A stretch of DNA of 64,000 nucleotides from Sphingobacteriaceae bacterium (GTDB lineage: Bacteria; Bacteroidota; Bacteroidia; B-17B0; Aurantibacillaceae), in the NCBI GenBank assembly GCA_016705695.1, contig JADJLA010000001.1, forward strand, positions 372,001 through 436,000. Direction: 5' to 3'. Numbering within the stretch: the first letter of the stretch is position 1; the number at the start of each line of letters is the position of its first letter. The position numbers and the translations under genes are program-made. Below are positions 45,808 to 54,618 of this stretch, one piece after another. The notes under the pieces were generated by a model, which saw only the letters and a list, made by a program, of their open reading frames with translations, did not search any database and was not told the origin of the DNA.

Positions 45808-46665
45808 TTAAAATATCTTAAAAGTTTTATTGGCTTTGGCCTTTTCGAGCAATTGTTGTTTGTAGGCCTGAATCAATTTAATTTTGCGCGAATTCACAAT
45901 AAAGGTTTTAATGTTTGTTTTTTCAAAGGATAATGGTGATGCGCTGTTCTTGATCTTCACATCCTTTATCTTTAAATAGTAATAAGCTTCTGCATCGGCA
46001 AATTCTATGATGCGACCTCTTACAACATTATATTCCAGTGGACCTTTCATTGCAGGAATATCACGCTTGATACCATCCAATAAAAGCCATAAACTATCAT
46101 TCAAAAAATAACTTTCGGCATTTTGCATACACAATTCTTCTAATTGTTGCTTGTCTTTATCTGTGTTGGAGTATACAAGTTTTTTAAGTTTAGATATTTC
46201 TTTTGATTGAATAGGAACTTTAAAGTAGTTCACTTTTACAATATTATCCTTCAGTACAAAATTATCTATATTGTTGTTGTAGTAATCCTGAATTTCCTCA
46301 TTGGAAACAATGGTATCTAAGTTATTCTCTATTAATTTAGTTTCATAAATATAATTGATCAATTGTTTTTTGTATTCATTCACCTGTTTTTCCACATCAA
46401 TTTCTTGTGGTTCTAATTTAGTGAGCGCTTCCTGGTACAATAAGGTTTCCAGAACCCAATCATCAATGAGTTTTTTGGCGAACGCGATACTATCTGCTTT
46501 TGTATCGGCATGTATCAAACTTTCTTTGTATTCAGCTTCGGTAAGCTGATCGGTTCCTATACTGGCAATAAGTTTTTCTTGCGTTTCTTCTTCAGTTGCA
46601 TTTTTATTGCAGGAAGTAAGCGCAAGACTAAAAAGAAATAAATATGTAAGAGACCTGATCTTCAA
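45808..46665 (-). CDS. SurA-like lipoprotein without a clear parvulin domain
   Basis: 285 residues. The lipoprotein signal ends LALTSC (Cys19). Residues about 30-150 resemble the SurA N-terminal chaperone helices (KKLIDDWVLETLLYQEALTKL, VEKQVNEYKKQLINYIYETKLI, SNEEIQDYYNNN). The rest does not show a recognisable PpiC domain, so it may be a chaperone without isomerase activity. It lies 44 bp upstream of the SurA-like gene, a pairing I have seen described for other Bacteroidota. A joint role in outer-membrane protein assembly is inferred. Confidence 0.75.
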   Translation of the reverse strand: MKIRSLTYLFLFSLALTSCNKNATEEETQEKLIASIGTDQLTEAEYKESLIHADTKADSIAFAKKLIDDWVLETLLYQEALTKLEPQEIDVEKQVNEYKKQLINYIYETKLIENNLDTIVSNEEIQDYYNNNIDNFVLKDNIVKVNYFKVPIQSKEISKLKKLVYSNTDKDKQQLEELCMQNAESYFLNDSLWLLLDGIKRDIPAMKGPLEYNVVRGRIIEFADAEAYYYLKIKDVKIKNSASPLSFEKTNIKTFIVNSRKIKLIQAYKQQLLEKAKANKTFKIF

Positions 46666-46685
46666 TCGTTATAAATATACGAAGT

Positions 46686-47687
46686 TTAAAATAATTGGTC
46701 GGTTACTTTTTCAAGAAGGCTCTTGCCAAAGTAAATTTGCACACTAATGTGGCCATAGAAACTAGTATTCATTGGAACCTTAACGCGCTCAGGCCAAACC
46801 CTGTTGTTCTTCAATCCATCGTCGAAGCTCATGAATTGGTAAAAATTATAACCCACTTCACCGTAAACTTGAATAGTGCGAGTGAATTTATGTCGCACAT
46901 TCAAATACGTGCAGCCGTTACCATAATTCATATTGCCTCGTCCATTACCCAGTTTTATTCCAGACCTGTAACCATCGGTCTTTACTCCAAAAACCACATA
47001 GGTTGCATTGTGATAATACTGAATATTGAGTTGAACTGGAAGAGTATAGTTAAATGTCCAACGATCAGCAATTGGTTCCATTCCGCCAATAAAAGGAGAG
47101 GGTACGAATAAACCATCGCTGTAAATAAGCGACATTCCATAATAGAAACCTTTACGAAGCCCGCGTATATGATACTGCCCAACTACAGTAGAAAAACGAG
47201 GAGTGAATTGATTGAATGTTTTACTGTCTTCATGCACATTCATATTTGCCGAGTAGAATAAGATCCTGTATTTTTTTGTAAGATGTAAACCAATGATGCC
47301 GGCATTAATATAGTACAAACCTCTTTTTGCGAGCGTATCTTCCATGCCAAAACTTATATTTTTTTGCGCTACTTTAAAAGTGCCCAAAACTTCACTCGCC
47401 TTAATGCGTACGTTTTTTTTGAAAACATCTTTCAATTTGAAATTTTTAAGATCCAAGTTGATCTCTGTTCCGAACTTACGTTTGATAGGAAAGGTAAAGC
47501 TTGCAGAGTTCTCAAAGCATGCATAAGCGCCACCTGTATCTTTTGTTGCAGGATCAAATGTGTACTTTGAATCCAATTTCATTCGCGGCCTGATAAGCTG
47601 TGACGTTTGTTCAATATCGAAGGTTTGTGCTTTAGTATGTAAAGCAAAAAATACAACGATCGCTATTTTTAAAACTTTAAAACTCAC
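46686..47687 (-). CDS. Outer-membrane beta-barrel protein, DUF6268-like
   Basis: 333 residues with a signal peptide (MSFKVLKIAIVVFFALHTKAQ). The mature part is a series of amphipathic strands, including FSTVVGQYHIRGLRKGFYYGMSLIYSDG and VFGVKTDGYRSGIKLGN. The pattern resembles DUF6268, which I judge by eye. Unlike most barrels it ends LLEKVTDQLF with a terminal Phe. It overlaps the RF3 gene by 11 bp and precedes two SurA-type chaperones, so it may be one of their clients. Its transport function is unknown. Confidence 0.7.
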   Translation of the reverse strand: MSFKVLKIAIVVFFALHTKAQTFDIEQTSQLIRPRMKLDSKYTFDPATKDTGGAYACFENSASFTFPIKRKFGTEINLDLKNFKLKDVFKKNVRIKASEVLGTFKVAQKNISFGMEDTLAKRGLYYINAGIIGLHLTKKYRILFYSANMNVHEDSKTFNQFTPRFSTVVGQYHIRGLRKGFYYGMSLIYSDGLFVPSPFIGGMEPIADRWTFNYTLPVQLNIQYYHNATYVVFGVKTDGYRSGIKLGNGRGNMNYGNGCTYLNVRHKFTRTIQVYGEVGYNFYQFMSFDDGLKNNRVWPERVKVPMNTSFYGHISVQIYFGKSLLEKVTDQLF

Positions 47688-49257
47688 TCTTTAAATGGAA
47701 TTTTACTTTAGGGAATTTCTCTTGAGCCATTTGTAATAGCCAAGCGCTTTCAGCCAAAAATACAGGTTTGTTCTCTTTATCGTAAGCAACATGCGATGAG
47801 CGATCGAGCATAAAATCATCTAAACTCTTTTTATCATCACTGCTTATCCAAAGAGCTTTGTATAAATTCAATTGATCAAAACTGGCACTTGCATTGTATT
47901 CACTTTTTAAACGGTGTTGAATAACTTCAAATTGTAAGGCCCCAACAGTTCCAACAACTTTTCTACCATCCGCTTTTTTGGTGAACAATTGCGCAACACC
48001 TTCATCAGTTAACTGTTCTAATCCCTTTTGAAGTTGTTTTGTTTTCATAGGATCCAAATTAGTAACATAACGGAAAAGCTCCGGTGAGAAACTTGGAATG
48101 CCTTTAAAATGAAAGTTCTTTCCTTCGGTTAATGTATCGCCAATTTTAAAATTACCTGCATCGTACAAACCAATTACATCTCCGGGAAACGCTTCATCAA
48201 TAACTGATTTTTGCTGGGCCATAAAAGCCGTTGGGTTACTAAAGCGGAGTTCTTTATCGTCTCTTACGTGATGGTAATATTTGTTCCTCTCAAAAGTTCC
48301 TGAGCAGATCCTTAAAAAGGCAATTCTATCTCTGTGTTTTGGATCTAGATTGGCGTGGATCTTAAAAATAAAGCCGCTGAATTTTGGATCACTTGGTTTT
48401 ACAATGCCTTCGTCGGTTTCGCGATCAATAGGAGGAGGAGCAATTTCAACAAAGCAATCTAATAGTTCTTTGATACCAAAATTATTTACAGCGCTTCCAA
48501 AAAATACCGGACTAATATGCCCATCCAAATATTTTTGCCTGTCTAAGGTATCGTAAACACCGTCAATAAGATCAACATCAGCTCTTAATTGCTCAGCAAA
48601 ACTCTCACCAATACGTTTATCAATTTGTTTGTCGTTGATATCGCTAATGGTTAGGGTATCTTCAACTGTTGTTTTACTATCACCCTGAAAAAGATTCAAT
48701 GATTTTTCGGTAAGATTATAAACGCCCTTAAATGATTTTCCAATACCAATCGGCCAGGTAAGCGGACGAACTTTTATTTTTAATTCTTTTTCTATTTCAT
48801 CTAAAAGATCAAATGCATTTTGTCCTTCGCGATCTAGTTTGTTGATGAACACAATTACGGGCGTGTTGCGCATTCTACACACTTCCAATAATTTTCTGGT
48901 TTGCGGCTCAACACCTTTTACGCAATCGATCACCATTATTACACTGTCAACTGCACTAAGTGTACGGTAAGTATCTTCAGCAAAATCTTCGTGACCGGGA
49001 GTATCTAAAATATTTACTTTATAATTTTTATAATCAAAAGCCATTACGGAAGTTGAAACAGAGATCCCTCTTTGTTTTTCAATTTCCATGAAGTCACTTG
49101 TAGTTGCTTTTTTAATTTTATTTGATTTTACGGCACCCGCACTTTGTATAGCCCCTCCAAATAAAAGTAGTTTTTCGGTCAGCGTTGTTTTTCCGGCATC
49201 GGGGTGAGCAATAATTGCAAAAGTTCTCCGGCGATTTATTTCTTCAGTAAAGGTCAT
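47677..49257 (-). CDS. prfC: Peptide chain release factor 3
   Basis: 526 residues, the expected length. A translational GTPase that recycles RF1/RF2 from the ribosome. G1 is AHPDAGKTTLTEKLL (about 17-31), the switch region GISVSTSVM, G3 DTPGHEDFAEDTYR and G4 INKLDREG. The later domains carry the RF3-specific FKIHANLDPKHRDRIAFLRICSG and VGALQFEVIQHRLKSEYN. It heads the four-gene minus-strand run. A promoter -7 element is at 49269-49276, giving a leader of only about 10 bases. Confidence 0.97.
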   Translation of the reverse strand: MTFTEEINRRRTFAIIAHPDAGKTTLTEKLLLFGGAIQSAGAVKSNKIKKATTSDFMEIEKQRGISVSTSVMAFDYKNYKVNILDTPGHEDFAEDTYRTLSAVDSVIMVIDCVKGVEPQTRKLLEVCRMRNTPVIVFINKLDREGQNAFDLLDEIEKELKIKVRPLTWPIGIGKSFKGVYNLTEKSLNLFQGDSKTTVEDTLTISDINDKQIDKRIGESFAEQLRADVDLIDGVYDTLDRQKYLDGHISPVFFGSAVNNFGIKELLDCFVEIAPPPIDRETDEGIVKPSDPKFSGFIFKIHANLDPKHRDRIAFLRICSGTFERNKYYHHVRDDKELRFSNPTAFMAQQKSVIDEAFPGDVIGLYDAGNFKIGDTLTEGKNFHFKGIPSFSPELFRYVTNLDPMKTKQLQKGLEQLTDEGVAQLFTKKADGRKVVGTVGALQFEVIQHRLKSEYNASASFDQLNLYKALWISSDDKKSLDDFMLDRSSHVAYDKENKPVFLAESAWLLQMAQEKFPKVKFHLKSEF

Positions 49258-49268
49258 TGTTCAGGCCG

Positions 49269-49276
49269 CAAATATA
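49269..49276 (-). promoter_or_regulatory. Promoter -7 element for prfC
   Basis: Minus-strand TATATTTG matches TAnnTTTG exactly, 11 bp before the start codon. No clean -33 TTTG is visible. Confidence 0.55.
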
Positions 49277-49656
49277 CTTGTAATAGGTAAAAAAGAGTTT
49301 TATTCGTTGTCAATTATTGCAAAATGTGAGGAATTTTGGAATTTGCGGGAATAATTTTTAAACAACTGAATATCAATAGATTGTAATCTAATCAGGAAAT
49401 GAGCTGGATCTTTCATAAAAACGGTCGTCAATTCGTCGAAATGGATTGAACGAAAAAATCGTTGAGAATTTGATTTTGAACGTGGAATAGATCGCCCCGA
49501 ATGTTGGTTATTAACTAGTTTATAATCAATAAATTAAAAACTTATAAAGTGGAAATGAACAGCTTTTAAAGATGTTTTGAACACGAACTATCAAGGTACT
49601 TATTATTGAGATAAGCGATTCGTCTAAAAAATAAACTTATTAACAAGTAATATCCA
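49277..49656. other. 380-bp gene-free stretch
   Basis: AT-rich sequence between the prfC promoter and the promoter of the 49685 gene. I see no open frame of note, hairpin with T tract, tRNA or repeat shared with the rest of the window. An unannotated small RNA cannot be excluded by eye. Confidence 0.5.
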
Positions 49657-49664
49657 TATCTTTG
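49657..49664 (+). promoter_or_regulatory. Promoter -7 element for the 49685 gene
   Basis: TATCTTTG matches TAnnTTTG exactly and lies 20 bp before the ATG. Confidence 0.6.
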
Positions 49665-49684
49665 AAGTCCAATTAATTAAAGCC

Positions 49685-50125
49685 ATGTTTGAGATACTAA
49701 AAAATTTTGAAACGAAGTACGGAACCTTAAAAAAGAAAGGTTTGCGTATTGAAGGTTTATCAATGATAGATCCAAAAAGAAAGAAGCATGTTATTTTAAT
49801 TAGCAAGCCTTTTATGTTCGACAATCGTCAGCTTCCAAAAAGCTACGAGGGTTTGGATATTAAAGCAAAGATCGAAGGAAGTTTACCAAAGGAGTTTGTT
49901 ATTTTCCAAAAGGAAGCCTTGAAAAAGGAATACTTATGGGCACCAAACAAATTCGAAAAATATGTTGACAGATGTTCTGAAGAGATCCGTGCACAATTTG
50001 GCAATCCAAAAATGACCCGCAAGGAAATGTTGGATGCATTAGCGTTCGGAAATTTTGAAGAGCACAAAAAGAAAAGTGTACAAATGATGAAAGAAGGAAG
50101 AATTCCTCCTTTCAAAATGAATTAA
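49685..50125 (+). CDS. Small cytoplasmic protein of unknown function
   Basis: 146 residues, basic, with no signal peptide or membrane helix. It begins MFEILKNFETKYGTLKKKGL and contains DPKRKKHVILISKPFMFDNRQLP. The C-terminal half is helical and charged (NKFEKYVDRCSEEIRAQFGNPKMTRKEMLDALAFGNFEEHKKK). I do not recognise the family. It has its own promoter and its own terminator (50196-50225), so it is a single-gene unit. The Lys-rich composition could suit nucleic-acid binding, but no motif supports that. Confidence 0.75.
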   Translation: MFEILKNFETKYGTLKKKGLRIEGLSMIDPKRKKHVILISKPFMFDNRQLPKSYEGLDIKAKIEGSLPKEFVIFQKEALKKEYLWAPNKFEKYVDRCSEEIRAQFGNPKMTRKEMLDALAFGNFEEHKKKSVQMMKEGRIPPFKMN

Positions 50126-50195
50126 AGTGGTTTGTTTTTGAGAACATAGTAGCTATTGTCATAATTAAGGGTTAAGCAATTAGTTACTTTAAAGA

Positions 50196-50225
50196 AATGC
50201 CGGAGTGGTTACCGGCATTTTGCTT
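50196..50225 (+). terminator. Terminator after the 49685 gene
   Basis: ATGCCGG (50197-50203) pairs with CCGGCAT (50212-50218), followed by TTTTGCTTTT. Confidence 0.8.
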
Positions 50226-50308
50226 TTGAGGTAATTCCTCTTGACCTTCATTTATAAAATCTGTTTGTAACATATCATTATTTTAGCTAAATTGAACTTT
50301 AATTTAGC

Positions 50309-53300
50309 ATGAAGTTCAACCAGCCGCATACACTATTTTTATTCCTCATTATCCTACTCTCGAATTTTGCGTTTTCTCAAAAAGGAAAGCACGGAAATTT
50401 AACGGTGGTTTCTTCAAACACGAGAGTAAACGAATTCACAACATTATCAAATAATGCGGCTATAGGTAATTCAACAATTTCTGTTGCCGCCGCCGCTTTA
50501 AATACAAATTCACGATTTACATCTACGCTTCAGGTTGGCGATCTAATTATGATCATTCAAATGCAAGGCGCTATCATAAAAACTTTTGCAGTGGTGCCAG
50601 GTCAAGATTCTACTTACGGAGAAGTATTAAATTATAATAATTCAGGTAATTATGAATTTGCACAAGTTTACGCAATACCAAATGCAACTTCTATTGTGTT
50701 GGATTGTGGCTTACAGAATAATTATTTAGTAAGTGGCAAAACACAAATTGTTAGGGTGCCGAGATATAATACACTAACTGTAAATTCAGGAGGCTTACTA
50801 ACAACGGATGCATGGAACGGAACAATTGCAGGTGTACTTGCTGTGGAAGTTAATGGATCAACTACTATCAATGGAACAGTAAGCGCAACAGGTTTAGGAT
50901 TTAGAGGAGGGGCAGCTGCTAATAATAGTAATTATGGGGGTTTGCGTTTTGTGTCTCTTGGTGGTGGTGCTAACGAAGGCGGTCAAAAAGGAGAAAGTAT
51001 TGCAGGATCTGTAACAGATTATTCGGTAACGTATGGTGGAGAATTTGCTATGGGAGCTCCCGCTAATGGCGGCGGCGGTGGAAATTGTCATAACGCCGGC
51101 GGTGGTGGTGGTGCAAACGCAGGAAATGTTACAGGTTGGTTTGGTTATGGTGTAATTAATCCGGCGTACAATGTTGCTTACAATTTAGAATGGGCAGGAC
51201 GTGCAGCAATTGTTTCTTCAGGTGGTGGAAGAGGCGGCTATAGTTTTTCGAGCGCAAATTTAAATCCAAATACTACCGCGCCTGGTCTCGCAGCTTGGGG
51301 TGGTGATAACAGACGAAAGAACGGAGGCTTTGGCGGACGCCCATTAGATTACACAACAGGAAAAATATTTTTAGGCGGTGGCGGCGGCGCTGGTCATGTG
51401 AATGATATTAGTGCAAGCAATACCGGTGGTGTTGGCGGTAACGGAGGAGGTTTGATCTTTTTACAAGTGTATAATAATATTACTGGAACAGGACTTATTG
51501 TTTCTAATGGAACTAATGGGGCAACTGCAACGGGCCCTTACCCCGGAAATTTTTCAAATAACGTAAATGGAATTGATGGATGCGGCGGCGGCGGTGGTGG
51601 TGGAACTATCATGTTGGCAACAACAGGAAATGCAAGCGGTGTTACAGTAAATGCCAACGGTGGTAATGGCGGTAATCAACAAATTGTAAAAGGTGGTTTA
51701 GCCGGATCCAACACAGAGGCTGAAGGTCCTGGCGGTGGAGGTGGCGGTGGATACATTGCTTATTCAAATACAGCGCCTGCAGCACAAAATGTTTTAGGAG
51801 CGGTTAGTGGAACAACAAATTCGCAACCGTTTGTAAACTTCCCAACAAACGGTGCAAGCAATGGAGCGGATGGATTAAAAGATCAAAATGTAAAATTGTA
51901 TGATGTTACTACAAATAATGCAACGGTGTGTTTAAACAGTGCAGCAACAGTAACTGCAACTACAAATACACCGCTGCCAAATTTCTTTTGGTATAATTCA
52001 TTAACCGGAGCATCACAAATTGGTACAGGGTCTGTTTTTACGTCAAGTGTATTTACTTTGCCTGGTACATATACAGTTTTTGCAGGAGTTTGTCCCGGAA
52101 CTTATCGTGAGCCTGCTGTTATTACTGTTGTTGCAAATCCAACTGTTGCGGCAACATCGGCAAGTATTTGTGGTGCACAAACCGTAACACTTACTGCATC
52201 GGGCGCTACAAGTTTTACTTGGAATACAGGACCAACAACTTCTACTATTACAGTTTCTCCAACGGCAACAACCATTTATACGGTTATAGGTTCGGTTTCG
52301 GGTTGTACTTCTCAAGCAACTTCAACAGTGGCAATGCAAGGATTACCTTCGTTAACTGTTACGCCAACTTCAACATTAATTTGTGCTAATCAAACCATCA
52401 CTTTAAATGCGAGCGGAACATCGGGAACATACTCTTGGAGCACCGGTGCAGGAAATACATCATCAATTAGTATCACGTCATTTGGCGTGTACACAACAAC
52501 ATTAACTAACTCATGCGGTACAGCAGTTTATACTATTAATATTATTGACGGCCCTTCAAATATTCCTAGTTTATCAGCATCTGCAAATACAATTTGCGCG
52601 GGCGGAACTGTTACATTAACAGCAAGCGGTACAGGAACATTTGCATGGAGCACCACAACTGTGAACACAAGTTCAGTTACAGTTGGCTCATCCGGAATTT
52701 ACGGGGTTACACTTACTAACGCTTGTGGAAGCGCCAATGCAACTATTGCAGTTACAAATGGTCCGCAACCTACTATTACGGTTGTACCATCACAAACGGT
52801 TTTCTGCACAGGGCAAACTGCCACTTTGGTTGCAATGGGCAGTGCAACTTCATTTACATGGGTGGGCGGACCAACAGCTCCAACATTTACAACTACATTT
52901 GCAGGAATATATACAGTGAATGCTTCGAGCCAATGTGGAAATACCAGCGCGCAAGTAACTGTTACATTTCAAGTTTCACCTGATATAAGTTTAAGCAGTA
53001 GCCGAACATTTTTATGTCCCGGTGATACAGCAACTTTAAAAGGAACAAACTTAAGCGGGGGTGGTTTTTTTAATTGGAGTTCTTCAACCAACACTTCTAA
53101 TATTGAACCTATTTTGAGTGGAGGAATTTATACGGTTTCTTATATTAACGGTTGCGGTGCTGCTACTGCAACAATTTCTGTGGTGCAATCAACACTTATT
53201 CCAAACTTTGCACCATCTGTTGTTTCGGGTATTGTGCCTTTAACTGTGAACTTTACTAATTCAAGCTTTAATAATATGCTCAATCAGTGGGCTTATGGCA

Positions 53301-53716
53301 ATGGTTTATTTTCTAGCGGACTTACAGGAAGTTCGACGTATACCTTGCCCGGAGTTTATACTGTAACGCTAGTGATAGAAAATGCTGATGGCTGTTTGGC
53401 CGCCACTACCCGAACCATTGAAGTGATCAATGTGCCATTTGGTATTATCCCTCAGTTGATCTCTCCAAATAACGATGGTAAAAACGAAACTTTTGAGATA
53501 AAGGGAATAGAACAATTTACGAATAGTGAATTGCAAATTTTTAACCGTTGGGGAAATAAAGTGTATAGCATGAAGAACTATGATAATAGTTTCGATGGCA
53601 CACCAAATCATAAAAGTGTGAATGGTAAACTTCCTGTCGGTACATATTTCTTTATTTTAACATTAGGCAATACTGAGAATAAAACCTACAATGGGTATTT
53701 CCAATTAGCATATTAA
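50309..53716 (+). CDS. Large secreted protein with T9SS type-B (gliding-motility-associated) C-terminal domain
   Basis: 1135 residues with a signal peptide (about 1-24, ending NFAFSQ). Residues about 30-190 are a beta-rich domain (TISVAAAALNTNSRFTSTLQVGDL). Residues about 190-500 are extremely Gly-rich (GGGGGNCHNAGGGGG and similar), encoded by GGN runs. Five Cys-containing Ig-like repeats follow (for example SASICGAQTVTLTASGAT and ANTICAGGTVTLTASGTG), then a PKD-like domain. The last 90 residues are the gliding-motility-associated domain: PQLISPNNDGKNETFEIKGI, LQIFNRWGNKVYS and LPVGTYFFIL. It is probably surface-anchored or adhesive. A promoter-like TTTG-N20-TAAATTGA precedes it. Confidence 0.88.
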   Translation: MKFNQPHTLFLFLIILLSNFAFSQKGKHGNLTVVSSNTRVNEFTTLSNNAAIGNSTISVAAAALNTNSRFTSTLQVGDLIMIIQMQGAIIKTFAVVPGQDSTYGEVLNYNNSGNYEFAQVYAIPNATSIVLDCGLQNNYLVSGKTQIVRVPRYNTLTVNSGGLLTTDAWNGTIAGVLAVEVNGSTTINGTVSATGLGFRGGAAANNSNYGGLRFVSLGGGANEGGQKGESIAGSVTDYSVTYGGEFAMGAPANGGGGGNCHNAGGGGGANAGNVTGWFGYGVINPAYNVAYNLEWAGRAAIVSSGGGRGGYSFSSANLNPNTTAPGLAAWGGDNRRKNGGFGGRPLDYTTGKIFLGGGGGAGHVNDISASNTGGVGGNGGGLIFLQVYNNITGTGLIVSNGTNGATATGPYPGNFSNNVNGIDGCGGGGGGGTIMLATTGNASGVTVNANGGNGGNQQIVKGGLAGSNTEAEGPGGGGGGGYIAYSNTAPAAQNVLGAVSGTTNSQPFVNFPTNGASNGADGLKDQNVKLYDVTTNNATVCLNSAATVTATTNTPLPNFFWYNSLTGASQIGTGSVFTSSVFTLPGTYTVFAGVCPGTYREPAVITVVANPTVAATSASICGAQTVTLTASGATSFTWNTGPTTSTITVSPTATTIYTVIGSVSGCTSQATSTVAMQGLPSLTVTPTSTLICANQTITLNASGTSGTYSWSTGAGNTSSISITSFGVYTTTLTNSCGTAVYTINIIDGPSNIPSLSASANTICAGGTVTLTASGTGTFAWSTTTVNTSSVTVGSSGIYGVTLTNACGSANATIAVTNGPQPTITVVPSQTVFCTGQTATLVAMGSATSFTWVGGPTAPTFTTTFAGIYTVNASSQCGNTSAQVTVTFQVSPDISLSSSRTFLCPGDTATLKGTNLSGGGFFNWSSSTNTSNIEPILSGGIYTVSYINGCGAATATISVVQSTLIPNFAPSVVSGIVPLTVNFTNSSFNNMLNQWAYGNGLFSSGLTGSSTYTLPGVYTVTLVIENADGCLAATTRTIEVINVPFGIIPQLISPNNDGKNETFEIKGIEQFTNSELQIFNRWGNKVYSMKNYDNSFDGTPNHKSVNGKLPVGTYFFILTLGNTENKTYNGYFQLAY

Positions 53717-53736
53717 ATGTAAATTTGCATTTGCAA

Positions 53737-54618
53737 ATGGATCAGTTCAGAGAATTACTTTTAATTTATACCACAACACCTATTTATGCCATTGTTATAG
53801 GCATTGAGATGTTTTATTCTCACAAACATCATCGCGGTTTATATTCTACAAAAGGCACCATTACCAATATTTATCTCACAGCCATGAATATGGGTTTGGA
53901 CATATTGATGAGAACAGCATGTTTATTTGTTTTAAATTACTTTTTCCAATTTCGGTTTGTTGATTCGTATTCTAGTGTAGTTGTTTATTGGGCATTGTTA
54001 TTTTTGGCTGAAGATTGTATGTATTATTGGTTGCACCGTTTTGATCATTATTGTCGTTTGTTTTGGGCGGTGCATGTAACGCATCATAGCAGCGAAGAAT
54101 ATAATCTTACCGTTGGTTTTCGTTCGTCGGTATTTCAACCTTTGTACCGGTTTATTTATTTTATCCCTTTGAGCTTTTTAGGATTCAAAGGAATCGATAT
54201 CATGTTCATTTATAGCGCCACGCAAATTTTTGGCATCCTTTCGCACACGCAAACTATTGGTAAACTAGGATTCTTGGAATATTTTATGGTTACACCATCG
54301 CATCACAGAGTTCATCATGCAAGCAATGCTATTTATTTGGATAAGAATATGGGAATGGTGCTGATCATTTGGGATAAATTATTTGGAATATTTTAAAAGG
54401 AAGAAGAAAGTGAATTCATAAAATACGGATTTATAACGAACATAAAAAGTTATAATCCCGGAACAGTTGTGTTTCATGAATGGATAAGTATTTTTAAGGA
54501 TCTTGGAAAGAATTGTTCTATAAGGGACAAATTCTTATATGTGTTTGGTCCTCCTGGTTGGAGCCACGATGGTTCCAGAAAAACAAGTTCGCAACTTAGA
54601 GCGGAATTAAAGAAATGA
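53737..54618 (+). pseudogene. Sterol desaturase / fatty acid hydroxylase family protein with in-frame TAA
   Basis: From the ATG at 53737 the frame gives 219 codons with membrane helices and the di-iron His clusters HRFDH, HVTHHSSEEYN and HHRVHH. It is interrupted by TAA at 54394-54396. The same frame then runs open for 73 more codons (KEEESEFIKYG...VFGPPGWSHDG) to TGA at 54616-54618. Relatives read FGTFQEE around this point, so CAA to TAA is the simplest change. All metal ligands precede the stop, so a shortened protein might keep its catalytic core. The ancestral stop overlaps the next start (ATGA at 54615-54618), showing that the ancestral gene extended to there. Confidence 0.88.

Noticed and set aside
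47344..47570. Two overlapping plus-strand frames opposite the barrel gene
   Set aside because: Antisense shadows. The minus-strand frame is continuous and has a signal peptide.
50900..51780. GGC/GGT-rich runs resembling a CRISPR or tandem DNA repeat
   Set aside because: They are irregular glycine codons within one long frame. There are no constant repeats and spacers. No CRISPR array was found anywhere in the window.
54394..54396. TAA reassigned to glutamine
   Set aside because: TAA is the normal stop of most genes in the window, so reassignment is excluded.
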